Notes: generated from the sequence alone by a model not told the origin. DNA of 64,000 nucleotides from Flaccisagitta enflata (GCA_965153355.1 OZ231127.1:33418001-33482000); one strand, 5' to 3'; shown: positions 1 to 27,030, counted from the first letter of the stretch. A program made the numbers and translations.

Positions 1-159
1 GACCTAAATTTTTTCCATATCGCAGATTTCTCAAAAAGTGCTCGGTGAATGATTTTATTTTTGTTAGTTATATGTTATTACACCCCGATACCACAAAAGA
101 CTGCAGAAAAACCCGCAATTATATGATCTTCCAATCAGAATTATTTCAAAAGCACAGTG

Positions 160-160
<1 letters not shown>

Positions 161-248
<88 letters not shown>
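161..248. repeat. (CT)n microsatellite
   Basis: About 85 bp of nearly uninterrupted CT dinucleotide. The Ser-Leu open frame over it is an artefact of the repeat. Confidence 0.95.
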
Positions 249-253
<5 letters not shown>

Positions 254-469
254 CGGCATGAATCAATACTCAGTAAAATAACATTACAATCTTTTTTTTC
301 CGCATGAAATGAATCTTAAATCAATTCAAAACGATAAGCAATTCAAGGGAGCGGTGAGATCTATCAAATTGATGCAACCGGTTTTGTCACGTCTTTTCTT
401 CACAAACGCAAATGCCACAATTCTGTGAATAAAAAGATGTACGCAGTTTTGGTTGAATGAAAGAGTGGC

Positions 470-665
470 TAAGCGACTATACACTATAGGAGGGTGTGTC
501 CGTAGGTATGTAGGAAGGTTGGTAACGCGAAAATTTGGATGACAGACTAAAATGGTGATTTCTGAGCATTAATGCCCCTGCCGAGCCACATTACAGCCCC
601 CGCCCTGTCCCATTCTGCCCCTGCCCACCGCTAGTGACTACTTATTGGCCGTGTTTCCGGCCTTA
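470..665 (+). repeat. Dispersed CCGGCC-type repeat, diverged copy
   Basis: It begins near GCGACTATACACTA, has the typical GTCCGTAGGTATG segment, and ends GGCCGTGTTTCCGGCC. This matches the family seen in better copies at 13604-13770, 29524-29680 and 34622-34772, with substitutions throughout. Confidence 0.55.
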
Positions 666-1464
666 TTATCTACTCCAACGTGGTGTGTAATTCAATTTAC
701 TCAAGCTTGGTGTCACAGCGGCATCGTTCATACTGTCGTTGATGTTGTGGCGGAGTCAGCGGTTCCATCAAATGAATGCAAGTGACCAAGTGGCATGTCT
801 GGGTGCTTCACATAGCAAAAGTTGGGATTTTTTTTTTCAATATCTTAATTTAGAATAGAAGAGGTTTATTTTAAGACTAATATCATTTTTATTAAAAATT
901 GTTTTTTAAAAAATTATCTGCAGGACCTCATTTGCAAAATGTAATAAAAAAAAATCAATATGCTATCATACTTTGAAAAAAACCATTACTATTTTTTTTA
1001 AGAATTGTTTATATTTATTGTAGTTTATACCTTGATTCTTAAGTCTATACTTAAAATTCTTTAAAACAAGTGATGATTTATTTAGTAACAAAACAATACA
1101 AGATTGTTGAATTCTAGGATTCCTGTGAGAAGTTTAAGGCATAAAAAAAAAAAAAAAAAACCCAAAAGATGAAAAGATGAAAGAATTTTGAAAAAAAGAA
1201 AACAAAAGATGGAGGAATTTTGAGAAAAAAAGTTAATTATTTTTTCTCTTTCACATTATGTAACTAAGGTGAAAACTCCAAACCTTTGCTATGTGAAGGA
1301 CCCAAGTGGCACCTTTTAATTGCAATTGTCATGTGCGTGTAGAAACAAGCCCTCATTTGTCCTCATGTCTCTCTGTCTAATGGTCTAACAGTCTTTCTGT
1401 CAGTCTATTTTGCTCGGTCTCTGTCTATCTGTTTATCTACCTCTTGCTCTCTCTCTGAGATTTC

Positions 1465-1705
1465 TTTTTTCAGTTGCGGACACGCAACTCCATAAAAGGC
1501 TTTGTCCGTCCATCCATTGGTCCGTTGGTCCATCTTTTGGTCCGTGAACCGTGATGGTTGAGTCAAAAAGTGCAAAAACGCGCATTTACTATGCTGCAGT
1601 CATGATTGACTGCTTGTGAGCATGGAGTGAAGGGAGGGGGGCAGGGGGTATGGATGTGGTTTGTATGCACCTGCCCACCTGTCTGCAACGATATTGTGAC
1701 CCCAC
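1465..1705 (+). repeat. Dispersed CCGGCC-type repeat, variant copy
   Basis: It starts GTTGCGGACACGCAACTCC, continues with repeated GTCC-GTTGGTCC blocks, and has the Pro-codon-like CACCTGCCCACCTGTC stretch followed by GCAACGATATTGTGACC. It closely matches 34780-34975, so these two form a subfamily lacking the final CCGGCCTTG. Confidence 0.6.
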
Positions 1706-2111
1706 GTCACTTGTTCCTCTTTGGTGCTGGATTGACCCATAAGTCAGTCAATATGTTCTCCCGTAACAGGTTGGTTTTTGTACAGCTGTCCCTGCCAGAT
1801 CGTTCACAACTGTTGCCTTGTGTTGGTCTCGTTTCTTTTACCGTTTGTTGTTTATTCACTGCTGTCAAATATTAACACAGTATTTGGTTTAGTACAGGTA
1901 CTTGCTAAATCGAAATCACCTTGCAATGAATTTGTTTGGATATCATCAAGAACTTTAGTAAATTTTCTTTTGCATATCGTGAGAATGTCGTCTCGGTTTG
2001 ATGATGTTCGTACCATCCCGATAAGCAGCGCCTGTGAGTGCGTGTGCATGGATGTGCGTTCGTAAGAGCTTAAGAACAACCCAGCGTCTTTCGCGCGTTT
2101 GTGTGTGCGTG

Positions 2112-2274
<163 letters not shown>

Positions 2275-2835
2275 GACCAACAGATACTTAGAGATAGTGA
2301 CAGACAGCGACAATTTTACCGCTAGGTGGACAAGCTCATAGCTTCTTTCGCGCATCTGAAAGTACTACGCTTACATGCATATATCCTTTGCTTTGTTCTA
2401 AACAGACCAAAGCACTCCTTTGGTGGAATGATATATTTTTCATTCACGTCTCTATTTACTCTTACTGATATTTTTATTGCTTAGAAAATTTTTATAATAC
2501 CTTTGAATGACTTCAATTTGGCATACTCCCAGTTGCGTTCACCGCAGATGACTCGATTCTTGCAACCTTGCTTTTTCGATTCATGATCGATGCCCAGATC
2601 TTCAGATTTAATCCCTTCTTCGCAGGGAAAACATTTATAAAAAGAAATCTCGTGAATGAGAAAAAAAAGTATCGCGTAGTTTTATAGTAACTGCAATTCC
2701 ACTGTAAGCAAGATTCTTAATGATTTCCAGTTTAACGAGGTTTAGCCGCGATCTGCTTCACGATTCTATTACGTCACCTTGGAAGAGTGGCAACGCAAAA
2801 GGATATGGAAGAACTCTCAAGCACTTCAGCGATCA

Positions 2836-2836
<1 letters not shown>

Positions 2837-2900
<64 letters not shown>

Positions 2901-2958
2901 GCAACAACAACAACAACAACAACAACAACCTAAACACTCCCACATAAACTTCACACAT

Positions 2959-3033
<75 letters not shown>
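2837..3033. repeat. (CAA)n and (CT)n microsatellites in close succession
   Basis: (CAA)n spans about 2837-2929 with one CAG interruption. (CT)n spans about 2959-3033, and the two are separated by about 30 bp of unique sequence. The poly-Gln, poly-Asn and Ser-Leu frames are repeat artefacts. Confidence 0.95.
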
Positions 3034-3036
<3 letters not shown>

Positions 3037-3946
3037 GCTCCACTCCTCCGGAATTCCGGATTACATTGTACTGAAATATGCAAATCAAGTTATCAAGTTC
3101 GGTGTTGACGTTGACACACGCGAAAACTGGAATCCAACGCATGACGGTTCCGCACGAGTATTCTATTGACAATTCAGTCCAGAACATGCCTCTCAAATTT
3201 CCGAGCTGGCCTTACCTTTGGCAGCCTAAATTCCTCCTGGCAACTAAATAACCAATTGATTTCAGTCCATAATCACACCACGTCTTCTACGCTTGATCGA
3301 GGAAAAAGATTTACTAACATTGAGTGATTCAGTTAGGGATCTCATCCGTCAGTACGAGTCAAATCTACTCGATACTGTTATGTCACTCACTCACTGCAGA
3401 AGCGCCGACTCTGTGTAGCATGGTAGCAATGCTACGCGGCAAGTTATCGCCACCATGCGGCAGTTGCGGCCAGCCGGGGGGGGGGGGATAATGGAAGAAA
3501 AAGGGTCAGAAAGGAATGAAGGAAGAGAGGAACAAAGAAAGAATCCCGTGGTAAGACTTGCGCAGGTAATTTCACATTCCTCGAATCACTACTGTTTAAT
3601 CTCTAGTCTTGTTGGATGGAAACCTCATTTGCATATTGCAGTTTTTTTAATCAGAAACGCAAAACAAAAAAATTTAAGCAAGAAAAGAACCTTTATGAGT
3701 GTCAAATATTTCAATATTCTGATGACTAAAGAAAGACCGTAATAATCTTGCAAATAAGCAATTATAAATGAATATATTTAAAAAATCATTTAATTACTCC
3801 GCACGATTTCGTTTTGTTAGAAGGGATATTTAAGGGAAAAATTTAGGTAAGGCAGAATTTGAAAATCAGCAACACACCAACACAACACCAACACAAGAGA
3901 GAAGGAAAATTTCTTTACTCGGTCGGTACAAATAAGCATAATCACA

Positions 3947-4037
3947 CACGCACACACACACACACACCTTCACACACACACACACACACCTACACACACC
4001 TACACACACCTACACACACACACCTACACACACACAC

Positions 4038-4133
<96 letters not shown>
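3947..4133. repeat. (CA)n microsatellite with CACACCTA interruptions
   Basis: About 185 bp. The first part has regular CCTACACACA variants and the last 95 bp is pure CA. Confidence 0.95.
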
Positions 4134-4136
<3 letters not shown>

Positions 4137-6217
4137 GCCTCTAGCGCGGGATTTCCTTTCCAGTTAACTTCTTTACTAGATAGCTCTCGACCTCGCTGAG
4201 ACTCTTTTGCGGAGGGTTGCCACACATTCCAATGGGAGCTCAGCAGTCAGGAAATTCAACATAAAAAAAGGGACCACTTCTACTTTTGAATAACTAAACT
4301 CGAGAAGCGTACCCATTATTAAATGTCAGTAGTTTATAGAAAATTTGATTCTCAAAAAACAAACATTGATTCTAAATGCATAAAAATAACCCATGCCATT
4401 CTCTTTCCTTTTCATATAAAAAATCACAATCAATAAAAAAAAAAAAAAAAAAAAAAAAAAAATGAAAATCAGCTCATCTCTCTCCTGTCCCTGTTGAGGA
4501 GTAAGCAAGGCCCACCCTATCCTCGAGTGTCTCATCTCTGTTACCAACTTAGCTACTAACCTTCCAGATCTAGCTATTAAAACAGGTACCATAGTTACTG
4601 GATTAGGGTTAGGATTATTTTTTCAGTTATTTTCAGGATAAAAGTTTAGCTACTTTTAGCTACTAAAGAAAGCAGGCTGCACAATACAGAAAATGTTTTG
4701 TTTAGGGGCTAGACTTTAGGCCCAAGAAGGTTATTTAAGCTCAATTAAGCTGATTCAAGGTCTTACATTGGCAATTCTGGGGCTTGAAATACCTTGTTTA
4801 GGCAAAAAAGAGCACAATTCGAGTTAAGAACGGTTAAATCAAGAGGAAGGCTAGACAAAGTCCTCAATTGGCAGCATTTTTGCAAATAAGAGCATATTTC
4901 AAACCAAAGGCAGATATTTTTAGCCTGACAATTTTAGGCAATAAAAAGTAAATTTCAAGCTCTGACAGAGTTGATTTACAAATTAGGTTCTATGATAACT
5001 TGACTCAAGATGTTGCTATCACAAAGACACCATGGACAGATGAACAGAGGAAAATTCCCCTTGCATTTTTTGTTTGCTCTATACTGCTGCCACCCAAAAT
5101 ACAAAGTGGTATAGTTTACCCCTTGAATGGATGCTTAGCGACTTACAAATTTTGGTTGTTAAAAGAGGATTTCTATTATCAATTGATAAAATAAACACAA
5201 AACAAAGTCGGAAACTCAGCACCACAGTTGCATATGGTTGGGCAGGTTTTAATGCAAAAACTGCTCACAATTCAGGATTGCAATGGATGGACCAACGGAC
5301 CTACCAACCTATTGACCTACCGACCCACACAGCAAGGTGTTGTCACATATCTGCGACTAAAAATATACAGGGATCCAAATTCCATATCCAATAGTAGTAG
5401 ATATAACGGTGCGTATTATCTGATCATTAGAGGGACAGATTAACTAGGGGAACAATCTTTACTTGTAACTCATGTTGAAACAAAGGCAGATGTGTATATG
5501 ATTGCGTTGCCTTTGTGTTTTAAAATCTTTGATATTATCACCCATAAATTAATGAAACAGTAAGCTAAGGTTCAAGTAGCGTTAAATTGTGTTTTACTAA
5601 TCAGCCTTTATGATTTAGTACAGCCAAAAATCATTTCCCGCAAATTTTCTTTTTTTCTCTTTTTCCCCCTTTGACTTCTTTCCCCATCTCCAAACCCAAC
5701 AGGGGGGGGGGAACCTAATTATATACAGGCCTGAACAAAAGTAATAAGTTTTTCATTAAAGGTTGAAAGAATGATGGTCCAGAATGAAAGAAATAATGTT
5801 TGTATCATCAATTCTAACTCATTTTCCCCATCTAGAATAAACAGTAAATCTAGCTACTAATCTGGAATGTTTGAACAATTTTTTAGCTACCATCTGGAAG
5901 GCTGGAGCACTCCATCTGGAATTTTGAGCCCAGGCCAGGTTGGCATCAGAGCTTCTCATGGCTCTAGCAAAACTCAAGTACAGATTGAGAACTCCCTAGG
6001 TGTTCATCGCTCCTGCTCAGGTGCACGCGTGGACTTTTACATCACAGCCTTATTTCACGAATCAGGCCAGGCAAATGTGGAGGGGATTGCGGATGTCACC
6101 CATTAAGAGTGAACTGTTTGTTCATTGTGGACAGATAAGGGATAGAGAGTTTTGAGAGGGAAAAAGCCTTCTTATGGTCCATAGCCTATGAATTTAACAA
6201 AAGTGCGGCAGCTTTTG

Positions 6218-6340
6218 CCGGATTTTTCATGGCAGCTGGACGGAATCGGCACTGATGGGATGACAATATAAATACTTCTTTAGCATAGACTTGGTCACTA
6301 GCATAGATAGAGCCTCCTATAGAGGTGCGTTGGGGCAGCT
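6218..6340 (-). repeat. Possible diverged CCGGCC-type repeat
   Basis: The plus strand carries AGAGCCTCCTATAGAGGTGCG. This resembles the reverse complement of the start of the copies at 39317 and 39476 (GCACCTCTATGAGAGGCTC). The rest is too diverged to align by eye. Confidence 0.35.
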
Positions 6341-6398
6341 AGATAGTCAAAACAGCGATGGGTGAAATGGACTCATTCAGACAAATGTATGTGACCTA

Positions 6399-6907
6399 CA
6401 GTAGATGTCGTCTAGACTTGGAAATACGGGGGAGCTCATAACCTGAGCATCAGCACAGTGAGGGGATTAATATTTTGCTAGTGTAATGTATATGCCCTAA
6501 GAGGTTGACGATGGGGTATGGCACCCCCCTACGGCTTACCTTACAAAAAAAACTTTAAGTATAAAATGTTAGGTTCAATCACTTTTTTAGCAGAATTTTA
6601 GCTACATCTATTTGCTTTTACTGCAAAACCAGCTCGGGATTCAAACCTGGCATCTTTTAAGAAATGAATTGATCAAGGTGGAGTTGAAGTCAAGTGAGTT
6701 AACCAATAGACCAATTTTGGCAGCTTATTTAGTAGAGCGAATTTCATTTAGTAAATTCAAGAGAATTTTATATCCACAGAGCTGCCATACCCCATCATCA
6801 ACCCTATAAAACATGAGCATTATACACAAACAATTTCATTTCATTGGCACAAATAGTAGTTAGGATATGAGGGCCCCCGTATGTCCAAGACTAGACGACA
6901 TCTACTG
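6399..6907. mobile_element. Foldback / TIR DNA element with TA target duplication
   Basis: The ends are CAGTAGATGTCGTCTAG and its exact inverted copy, each flanked by TA (6397-6398 and 6908-6909). Inverted similarity extends about 120 bp inward on both sides and includes GATGGGGTATGGCA in the left arm and its complement at 6786-6799. Length is 509 bp with no transposase frame. CAG ends plus a TA duplication point to a non-autonomous Tc1/mariner-pogo type element. Confidence 0.75.
6625..6725 (-). other. tRNA-like A-box/B-box segment
   Basis: On the minus strand, GGTTTGAATCCC (complement of 6636-6647) matches a pol III B box. About 60 bp upstream on that strand, GGTCTATTGGTTAACTC resembles an A box. 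No clean cloverleaf is visible. It may be a tRNA relic or a SINE head inside the 6399-6907 element. Confidence 0.35.
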
Positions 6908-7189
6908 TATACAATATGATTTTTCTCTCTATATCTAGATCACCACACCCTGCCTTCTGTCAATCCTTGATCGCCCCCTTGCCTCTCCGTGCTCTATTTG
7001 TTCGTTCGTTCGTTTCCTCTCCTTTCCCTTTCCTCACCCGGCAGCACGTTCGATTTGCCTTACCCGATACCCAGTGCCACTGCCTGCTGCTCCTCATCCG
7101 TGTCAACTTCCGCTCGCCTCCTGTCCATCGCTCTCTCTCTGCTTCATCCTCCGTCTCATCCTCTTCTTCATTTGTGTCCTCTTCTTCCT

Positions 7190-7260
7190 CCTCCTCACCA
7201 TCACCCTCCTCACCCTCCTCCTCACCATCACCCTCCTCCTCCTCACCCTCCTCACCCTGT
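7190..7260. repeat. CTCCTCACC-type pyrimidine-rich tandem repeat
   Basis: Imperfect tandem copies of a CCTCCTCACCATCAC-like unit within a T/C-rich stretch. Confidence 0.6.
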
Positions 7261-7367
7261 GCGTCTCCCAAACAGTGAGTCGTCGCGTTTATCTGCACAC
7301 GATCGATTTTTCCCTTTCTCATTTTCGTCTTATCGAATTTTTCTCTGTCTCTCAGTCTCTCTGCCTT

Positions 7368-7372
7368 CCCCC

Positions 7373-7425
<53 letters not shown>

Positions 7426-7470
7426 TTCTGTCTGTCTGTCTGTCTATCTGTCTGTCTGTCTCTCTGTCAA
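7368..7470. repeat. (CTGT)n microsatellite
   Basis: About 100 bp of CTGT tetramers with single-base interruptions, continuing with degenerate CTGTCTGTC patches to about 7640. Confidence 0.9.
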
Positions 7471-7766
7471 TCTCTCCATCCATCCCTGCATGATACAGGC
7501 TGCATCTGTCTGTCTGGTATTCTGTCCATCGCGTCAGTCCTGTGTGTCTGTCTGTCTGTATCTCCGTCTTTCTTATGGTTTATGTCTTAGTGTGATTGTG
7601 CCTGTTTCTGCAAATCTGTCTGTCTCCAATTTTCTAGCGCAAACCCCCTTGTTTTACTGTCTTTCTGTATTTTCTCTGTGACATCCTTTTTTGCCTGTTG
7701 TATGTCTGTCTCCACGTCTCTTGCACGTTGTTTCCATCTATCTTTCTGTCTGGCTTTTAGCACATC

Positions 7767-7800
<34 letters not shown>

Positions 7801-8515
7801 CATCAGTCCACTTTCTGTCTTTCGATTTTTTTGCCATTTCACTCCGTCATTTCGCTGCCGCAATATTCCTCTCTTCCTTTGTAATAATGCATTTGAATAT
7901 CTTGCTAATCCTTACGCAGCGTTTGAGTATCCGATCTCGCGCAATTAGGCTAAGTGTCAGTCTTCCTCTTGTAAGAATCTCGAGCTTTTTCCTCTTCAAC
8001 GCCACTTTTGAGTAGTTTCCGTTGAATGGCGCGATTTGTCCATCTGAGTGTCTTTGAAATGAGCTGCATCCAGACACTGCGAATTGCTAAAAGGAATAGC
8101 CCAGAAGGTATCAATCGAGTGCATTCACAGATACATTTTGTTTAATAAGGCTTTAATGTAAACTTTTTTATCACTTTTTAAAAGGGGCGCTATCATCTCG
8201 AAAACTTAGGTGCGTAAAACAACAAAAAACAAAAACAAAAACAAAAACAAAAACTAAAACACTGTTAGAATTATACAATTACGTAAACAAAAACAATGTT
8301 GGAATTTTAGTTAACATTATTTCCGCAGTCCTCCCGAGATATTTTCGTTCTGGACGCGGTCGCCGTCCCTGTCTAAATTCCATTGTATATGAACATTCTA
8401 CGTTCTGCAACTTTTCCACACACAAAAATATAAATAGAAAAAAAAAAAACGAAAGAAAAAAGAAAGAAAAAAACAAGAAAGCAAGATAGCCTGTCAATTC
8501 TACAACTACACCATC

Positions 8516-22452
<13,937 letters not shown>

Positions 22453-23991
22453 CAATCTCACTATATTCAGGCGTCATTCTCCTGATCTTCCATGTGCACG
22501 CCACTAATCAAATTCTAGCAAATGTGTGAGAAGTCAAAGGCTAACATTACCAAGTGCAGGCCCCCTTCCATTCCTCCTTTAACCATTTAGCTTCATGCCC
22601 ATAAAAACGACTTTTTACTCATTCATTGTCCCTACATCCCCCTGTAACCGTTTAATGTCATGCTCATTTGAGCAACTCTTACTCCTTCATCATCCTTTCC
22701 TCACCCCCCAACCTTTTGACCATTTAGTGTTGTTTCTTTTGGCAACTTATTACTCCTTTTTTAGTCCGTTCTTCCCCCTTTTACCATTTTATGCCATATT
22801 CGTGAGAGCAATTTTGTAACTCATTAGTTGTCCCTTCCCCATTCCCCATTTCGCGATAAATGCCATGCACAAGAGAGAAGCTTTTTGGGTGTTTTCTACC
22901 CCTTCCCAAACAACCGTGACTGTCCTAGTTATGTTTTCTTGTAAGCCTAAGTGAGTATCGAGTTTCTTCAGTAAACGCCATTGAAATCATGTTTGCCCCT
23001 AGCTACAAAATTCTCCACCAAAGTTTTTATCTAATGGTAGGGTATGATGAGAAATATCACCCACGCTGTATTGGATGAATCCGGGCGAGTTGAACAAATC
23101 TCAGAACTCTGCTATAATTAGTTGTATCTATCATAATTGCAAGTACCATTTTTTTCTCAATGAATTTTATACGCTATCGAAATGATTACACGGACTTCTT
23201 GATTAATATGACGACGTCGTGTTACCTAAGTTCTTTAGATCAAAAACCATGTCTCTCTGTAAACGATGGCAAATGTTTTTTTTTTCATAACAGATATTGC
23301 TTTAGAGACGATTTGAAGTTGTCCTCTCATCAACCAAACACGCCAGGTCATTATTCTTCCTTTAGAGTGTACAGTCAAATAACTTTCAAACAAACACGCC
23401 TGTAACGAAATTTTGCCTAAAAAGAGATAAATAGTACATCTCTTCAAAAAATCCCGTTTTATTTCATATGTTGGCTATAAAGACAATTGTCTATCATAAA
23501 ATATCTTTAGATCTTTTGGAGTTTGTTGGAAAAATTTTTCACTGTATCTTATATAACGCCTGGTTACAAATGTTCAACAAAACTTTAGACTATTTCCTAG
23601 TAAGGGTGTATAAGATGTAAATTGGCGTTAATGTTAAAGTGATATCTTTCTTTCCACCACTGTCTTTTTTTTCCAGATAGAGGTCATATCATTGGATAGT
23701 AAACAATTTACTCGTGGCAATCGCTCATTTTACTTATGGCAATAGCTAGCTGATCATGATCATTGGGCATTAGACGAAAGAATTCAAGAAAAGGGGACAG
23801 TGATATGGCTGCTTAAGATTGTCTGTAATAAACGATCAAATTCAGCTAACCCATCTTCTTTAAGCAATTAAGATTGCAATATAGGCATTGGTTCATAGTA
23901 GGGCTGGAAGGCTGGACCAGGCCTCTTAATTGTTCTTTTCTGCCGACAAGCAAAATCTTTCCCCTGAACGCTGACGACTTAACAGTGGGGG
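22453..23991 (+). other. Probable 3' untranslated region and downstream DNA
   Basis: AT-rich with four imperfect copies, about 60-90 bp apart (22580-22860), of a motif like CCATTTAGC-TCATGCCCAT. AATAAA at 23827-23832 is a plausible polyadenylation signal. I see no coding exon. Confidence 0.5.
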
Positions 23992-24006
23992 TCAATGGAT
24001 GTCGGA

Positions 24007-24501
24007 GGGGTGGGCTTAGTTCAGTGGTAGGATTCTAGCCTTCAGCCCTCTGGGTGGCGGGTTCGAATCCTGCAATGGGCAGTTCCTTTAAAGCGGTCCG
24101 AAGGGATTGTCCTTGCGTGAGGGTTCGGATTGGGGTTACTGGGTACTTTGGCGAAGGTTAGAAACTTAGCTAACTGAAGCTAGTTAGTAAGGGAGGGTTG
24201 GAAGGGAGGGTTTGTCGAGAATTGGCCCGGAGGCCGAGGTGGAAGTTGACAGCAGCAATGCTGACACAGATACTGTCCTTCGTGGTGACAGAGCGATGAA
24301 GCGTGCCGAACTTGCGCAGCTCTTAAAAGAATTTCAGGCTATAGCCTGCCTAACTTCCCTTCATTGCAATCAGAAGCGCAGATTAACAGTTCGACGACGT
24401 TGAATGGAGCTCGACGAGCTAGTAGGCACTCTTACTTGCCTGTGTAGTAAGAGCAGTGAGGCGAGCCTCTAGCGGAGGCGTAGTGTCCATCACGATCACG
24501 A
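24007..24501 (+). mobile_element. tRNA-derived SINE with a 15-bp target-site duplication
   Basis: The head (24011-24082) has a pol III A box in TTAGTTCAGTGGTAGGA and an exact B box GGTTCGAATCC, like a degenerate tRNA-Gly. The body is about 400 bp of unknown origin, and the tail ends with ATCACG repeats. It is flanked by TCAATGGATGTCGGA at 23992-24006 and 24502-24516, a target duplication expected from LINE-driven retroposition. The 63-codon frame inside (24212-24403) is not a gene. Confidence 0.85.
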
Positions 24502-24516
24502 TCAATGGATGTCGGA

Positions 24517-24989
24517 TGGGTTAACTTTCCACTCCAAACTCCGCTATTACAATGCGGTCGGTGAACTTGGGCCCGGCGACTGCCCACAAATCCCTATAAT
24601 GCCAGTGCTTGCTCTCGCCTCTCAGCCTCTCACCTTCACCACGGCGCACAGGTATTGGCGATCAAGGACAATAAGAAACTCGATTACAATTTCCAATGAT
24701 TTTTTTCAAAATTCTTATTACCACTATCTACTTTTTTGCGGGTGGCTACATAAAGCACATGACGATGTTGATAAGTTTTACATGTGATTAAGATTTTCTT
24801 TTTTCTTAAATCAACATATAAAGATTTAAGTTCTCATTATATTTTTAGTTCATACTCACAGTGTTCCAACTCAACCGAGTTACATGAGAGCAGTCATGAT
24901 AAAACTACAATATGCAAATAATATCAATGCTGACTGCAATTACCATCATTTCCATTTCGATCTTCTCCTTCTTTTTCTTTTTTTTTTTT
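24517..24989. other. Intergenic, nothing recognised
   Basis: Mixed-composition DNA between the SINE and the foldback element, with no supported coding frame. Confidence 0.4.
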
Positions 24990-25452
24990 GGGCAGCGGCC
25001 CTGGATAGGCCGATGACCTATGATTCCACATAGGGCAATTTTCTCCGGTTTCCCCCTCCCCGAAGCCTCAAAACAGACCTCTCAAACTGCAAATGAAGCC
25101 CTTTTGACCCCAAATCAGGCCTTACAGACCCCAAATCAGGCCACTCAGACCCCAAATAAGGCCTCGCAGGCCCCAAATCAGGCCTCCCAGACTCCAAATC
25201 AGGTTTCTCAGACCCCAAATCAGGCCTCGCAGACCCCAAATCAGACCTTTCAGACCCCAAATTAGACCCCTCAGACCCAATATCAGGCCTTTCAGACCCC
25301 AAATCAAGCCTTTCAGACCCCAAACCACGCCTCTCAGACCCTAAATCAGACCTTTCAGACCCAAAATCAGGCCCCTCAAACCAGCTTCTCAAACCAGAGA
25401 AAATTGCCCTATGTGGAATCATAGGTCATCGGCCCCTCCAGGGCCGCTGCCC
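24990..25452. mobile_element. GGGCAGC foldback element with 21-bp internal repeats
   Basis: The arms of about 60 bp are nearly perfect inverted copies. They start GGGCAGCGGCCCTGG and include GATGACCTATGATTCCA and TAGGGCAATTTTCTC. The core is about 15 copies of a 21-bp unit (CAGACCCCAAATCAGGCC plus 3 bases). On the minus strand the core is stop-free and encodes a heptapeptide, LGSERPD. The match to 45393-45470 continues past the right arm (GGGGCATCGGGTACCGCTG at 25488). Confidence 0.85.
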
Positions 25453-25528
25453 CTCTCACAATTTCAATCCCACATACACTAACTTAGGGGCATCGGGTAC
25501 CGCTGACCATGTAACGCTTTTGCGACTA

Positions 25529-25600
25529 TTCTTTCTTCTTCTTCTTCTTCTTCTTCTTCTTCTTCTTCTTCTTCTTCTTCTTCTTCTTCTTCTTCTTCCA
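25529..25600. repeat. (CTT)n microsatellite
   Basis: About 70 bp ending in TTCCAGGCGTGTATAAAG, which again resembles an acceptor-like junction. Confidence 0.9.
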
Positions 25601-25920
25601 GGCGTGTATAAAGTTGAGCATTCCCCCCCCCCGGCGGGGGGGGGAATAAAATCAAAGGGTTTGGAGATGAGGAAAAAATCAAAAGCTAAAAAAGAAGAAA
25701 AAAGAAAATTTTTGAAGATTTAACACTTTTGGTAGTTCCAAATAGTAGTCTCTGATTACTGCAACACATTTTAACACTATTTGAACCTATAATATACTGT
25801 TTTATTGCTTTGTAGGGAAGAAAATCATTGATTTTGTAACATGACGCAATGCGTCGCGAAGAAGAAAATCAAAGGCAAGGGGGGGAATAAAATCAAAAGC
25901 CGCTCAATTATATACACCCC

Positions 25921-25980
25921 TGTCTTCTTCTTCTTCTTCGTCTTCTTCTTCTTCTTCTTCTTCTTCTTCTTCTTCTTCCA
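25921..25980. repeat. (TTC)n microsatellite
   Basis: About 58 bp, one TCG interruption. It borders GGGACCTGCCGACAT, a junction like that at 15430. Confidence 0.9.
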
Positions 25981-26039
25981 TCTTCGGGACCTGCCGACAT
26001 CTCCCTTTCCCTGGCCAGGACAGGCGTTTCGGTTCCGGA

Positions 26040-26285
26040 GTATTTATCCCCGTTCTTGTTCCACGGAGTGCAAGGTCGCGGAAAAAAAGGCCGGAGGCAC
26101 GGCTACACCAGTCGCGTGCGGGTGGGCAGGGACAGTGATAGAAAAGGTCACTAGGGAATAAAGGCAGGAGCAGGGCAGGGAGCTCAAAAAGTTAAAAAAT
26201 GCTGAAAGAGTAAGAGGACCAACCGGCCAACCGACGGACGGACAATGCGTGGTGTAGAGTCGTGTAGCATGCGATTGAAAAATCT
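26040..26285 (-). repeat. Dispersed CCGGCC-type repeat, minus-oriented copy
   Basis: The plus strand has AAGGCCGGAGGCACGGCTAC near the start, GTGCGGGTGGGCAGGG in the middle, CCGACGGACGGAC, and GTGTAGAGTCGTGTAGC near the end. These are the complement of the family at 13604-13770 in the expected reverse order. Confidence 0.65.
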
Positions 26286-26379
26286 CAATTGGACGTGGAG
26301 GGGGGGGGGGCCCGAATAACTACTTAACTAGACAAGCTCAAAGCACCTCGGCCGGCCTTAAGACTGCAGAAGGATGAGA

Positions 26380-27030
26380 AGGAAGAGGAAGTTGGGATGA
26401 GGATCAGCTGAGACAGCAGCAACGCAGCAAAATAAAGATTGACAGAAATGAAGAGGAAAGTGGAGGAAGAACGAAAGAGGAGGAAGAAAGCACAAAAAAT
26501 GAAGAGGGAGAAGAGTACTGAAGAGGAAAGCGGAAGAGGAGCGAGAGAGGAGGAAGAGAGCACTAAAAATGAAGAGAAAGAGGAGCTCTGAAGAGGAAAG
26601 CGGAGGAAGAGCGAGAGAGGAGGAAGAGAGCATTAAAAATGAAGAGGAGCGCACCGGCATTTACGGGTCACGGGTGGTTAAGAGATGCTTCACATACAGA
26701 ATTCTAGCCTCCTTTTCTGAGGGCAATGTTGTTTCAACTTTCATAACGGAGGTAGATGTAGCCGACGAAGGAAGAATCAGGAGAAAGAGGAAAATAGTCA
26801 AATGTTTCAACGAGGAAGGATGAGGACGAGGATTGAGCTGAGGAGAGGAAGAAGATTACTAATGAAACAGGAAAGAAGAGGAAGAGAAAAAATCTTATGC
26901 AATCCAAAAACGAAAACAATTCAGTAAATTTGCTCAACGTCGTCATCAGGAGAGCGGAGGAGGAAGAGAAAGTGGAGATTGGAGACGACTGTACCGACTC
27001 CCGACTTCTGTTGACAGCGGAGGAGGAAGA
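26380..27030. repeat. Purine-rich region with three 70-bp tandem units
   Basis: A GAAGAGGAAAGCGGAGGA-type unit recurs at 26451, 26521 and 26591. Flanking GGAAGA-rich DNA continues to about 27030. The Glu/Arg-rich frame on the plus strand and the Ser/Leu-rich frame on the minus follow from composition. Confidence 0.7.

Noticed and set aside
6989-7681. A 230-codon Ser/Pro/Leu-rich plus frame
   Set aside because: It spans T/C-rich DNA and a CTGT microsatellite, overlaps another long frame on the same strand, and has no protein-like pattern.
24011-24082. A functional tRNA gene
   Set aside because: A and B boxes are good but acceptor and anticodon stems do not pair cleanly, and it is the head of a longer retroposed unit.
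24212-24403. A 63-codon acidic frame as a small gene
   Set aside because: It lies wholly within the SINE bounded by target duplications.
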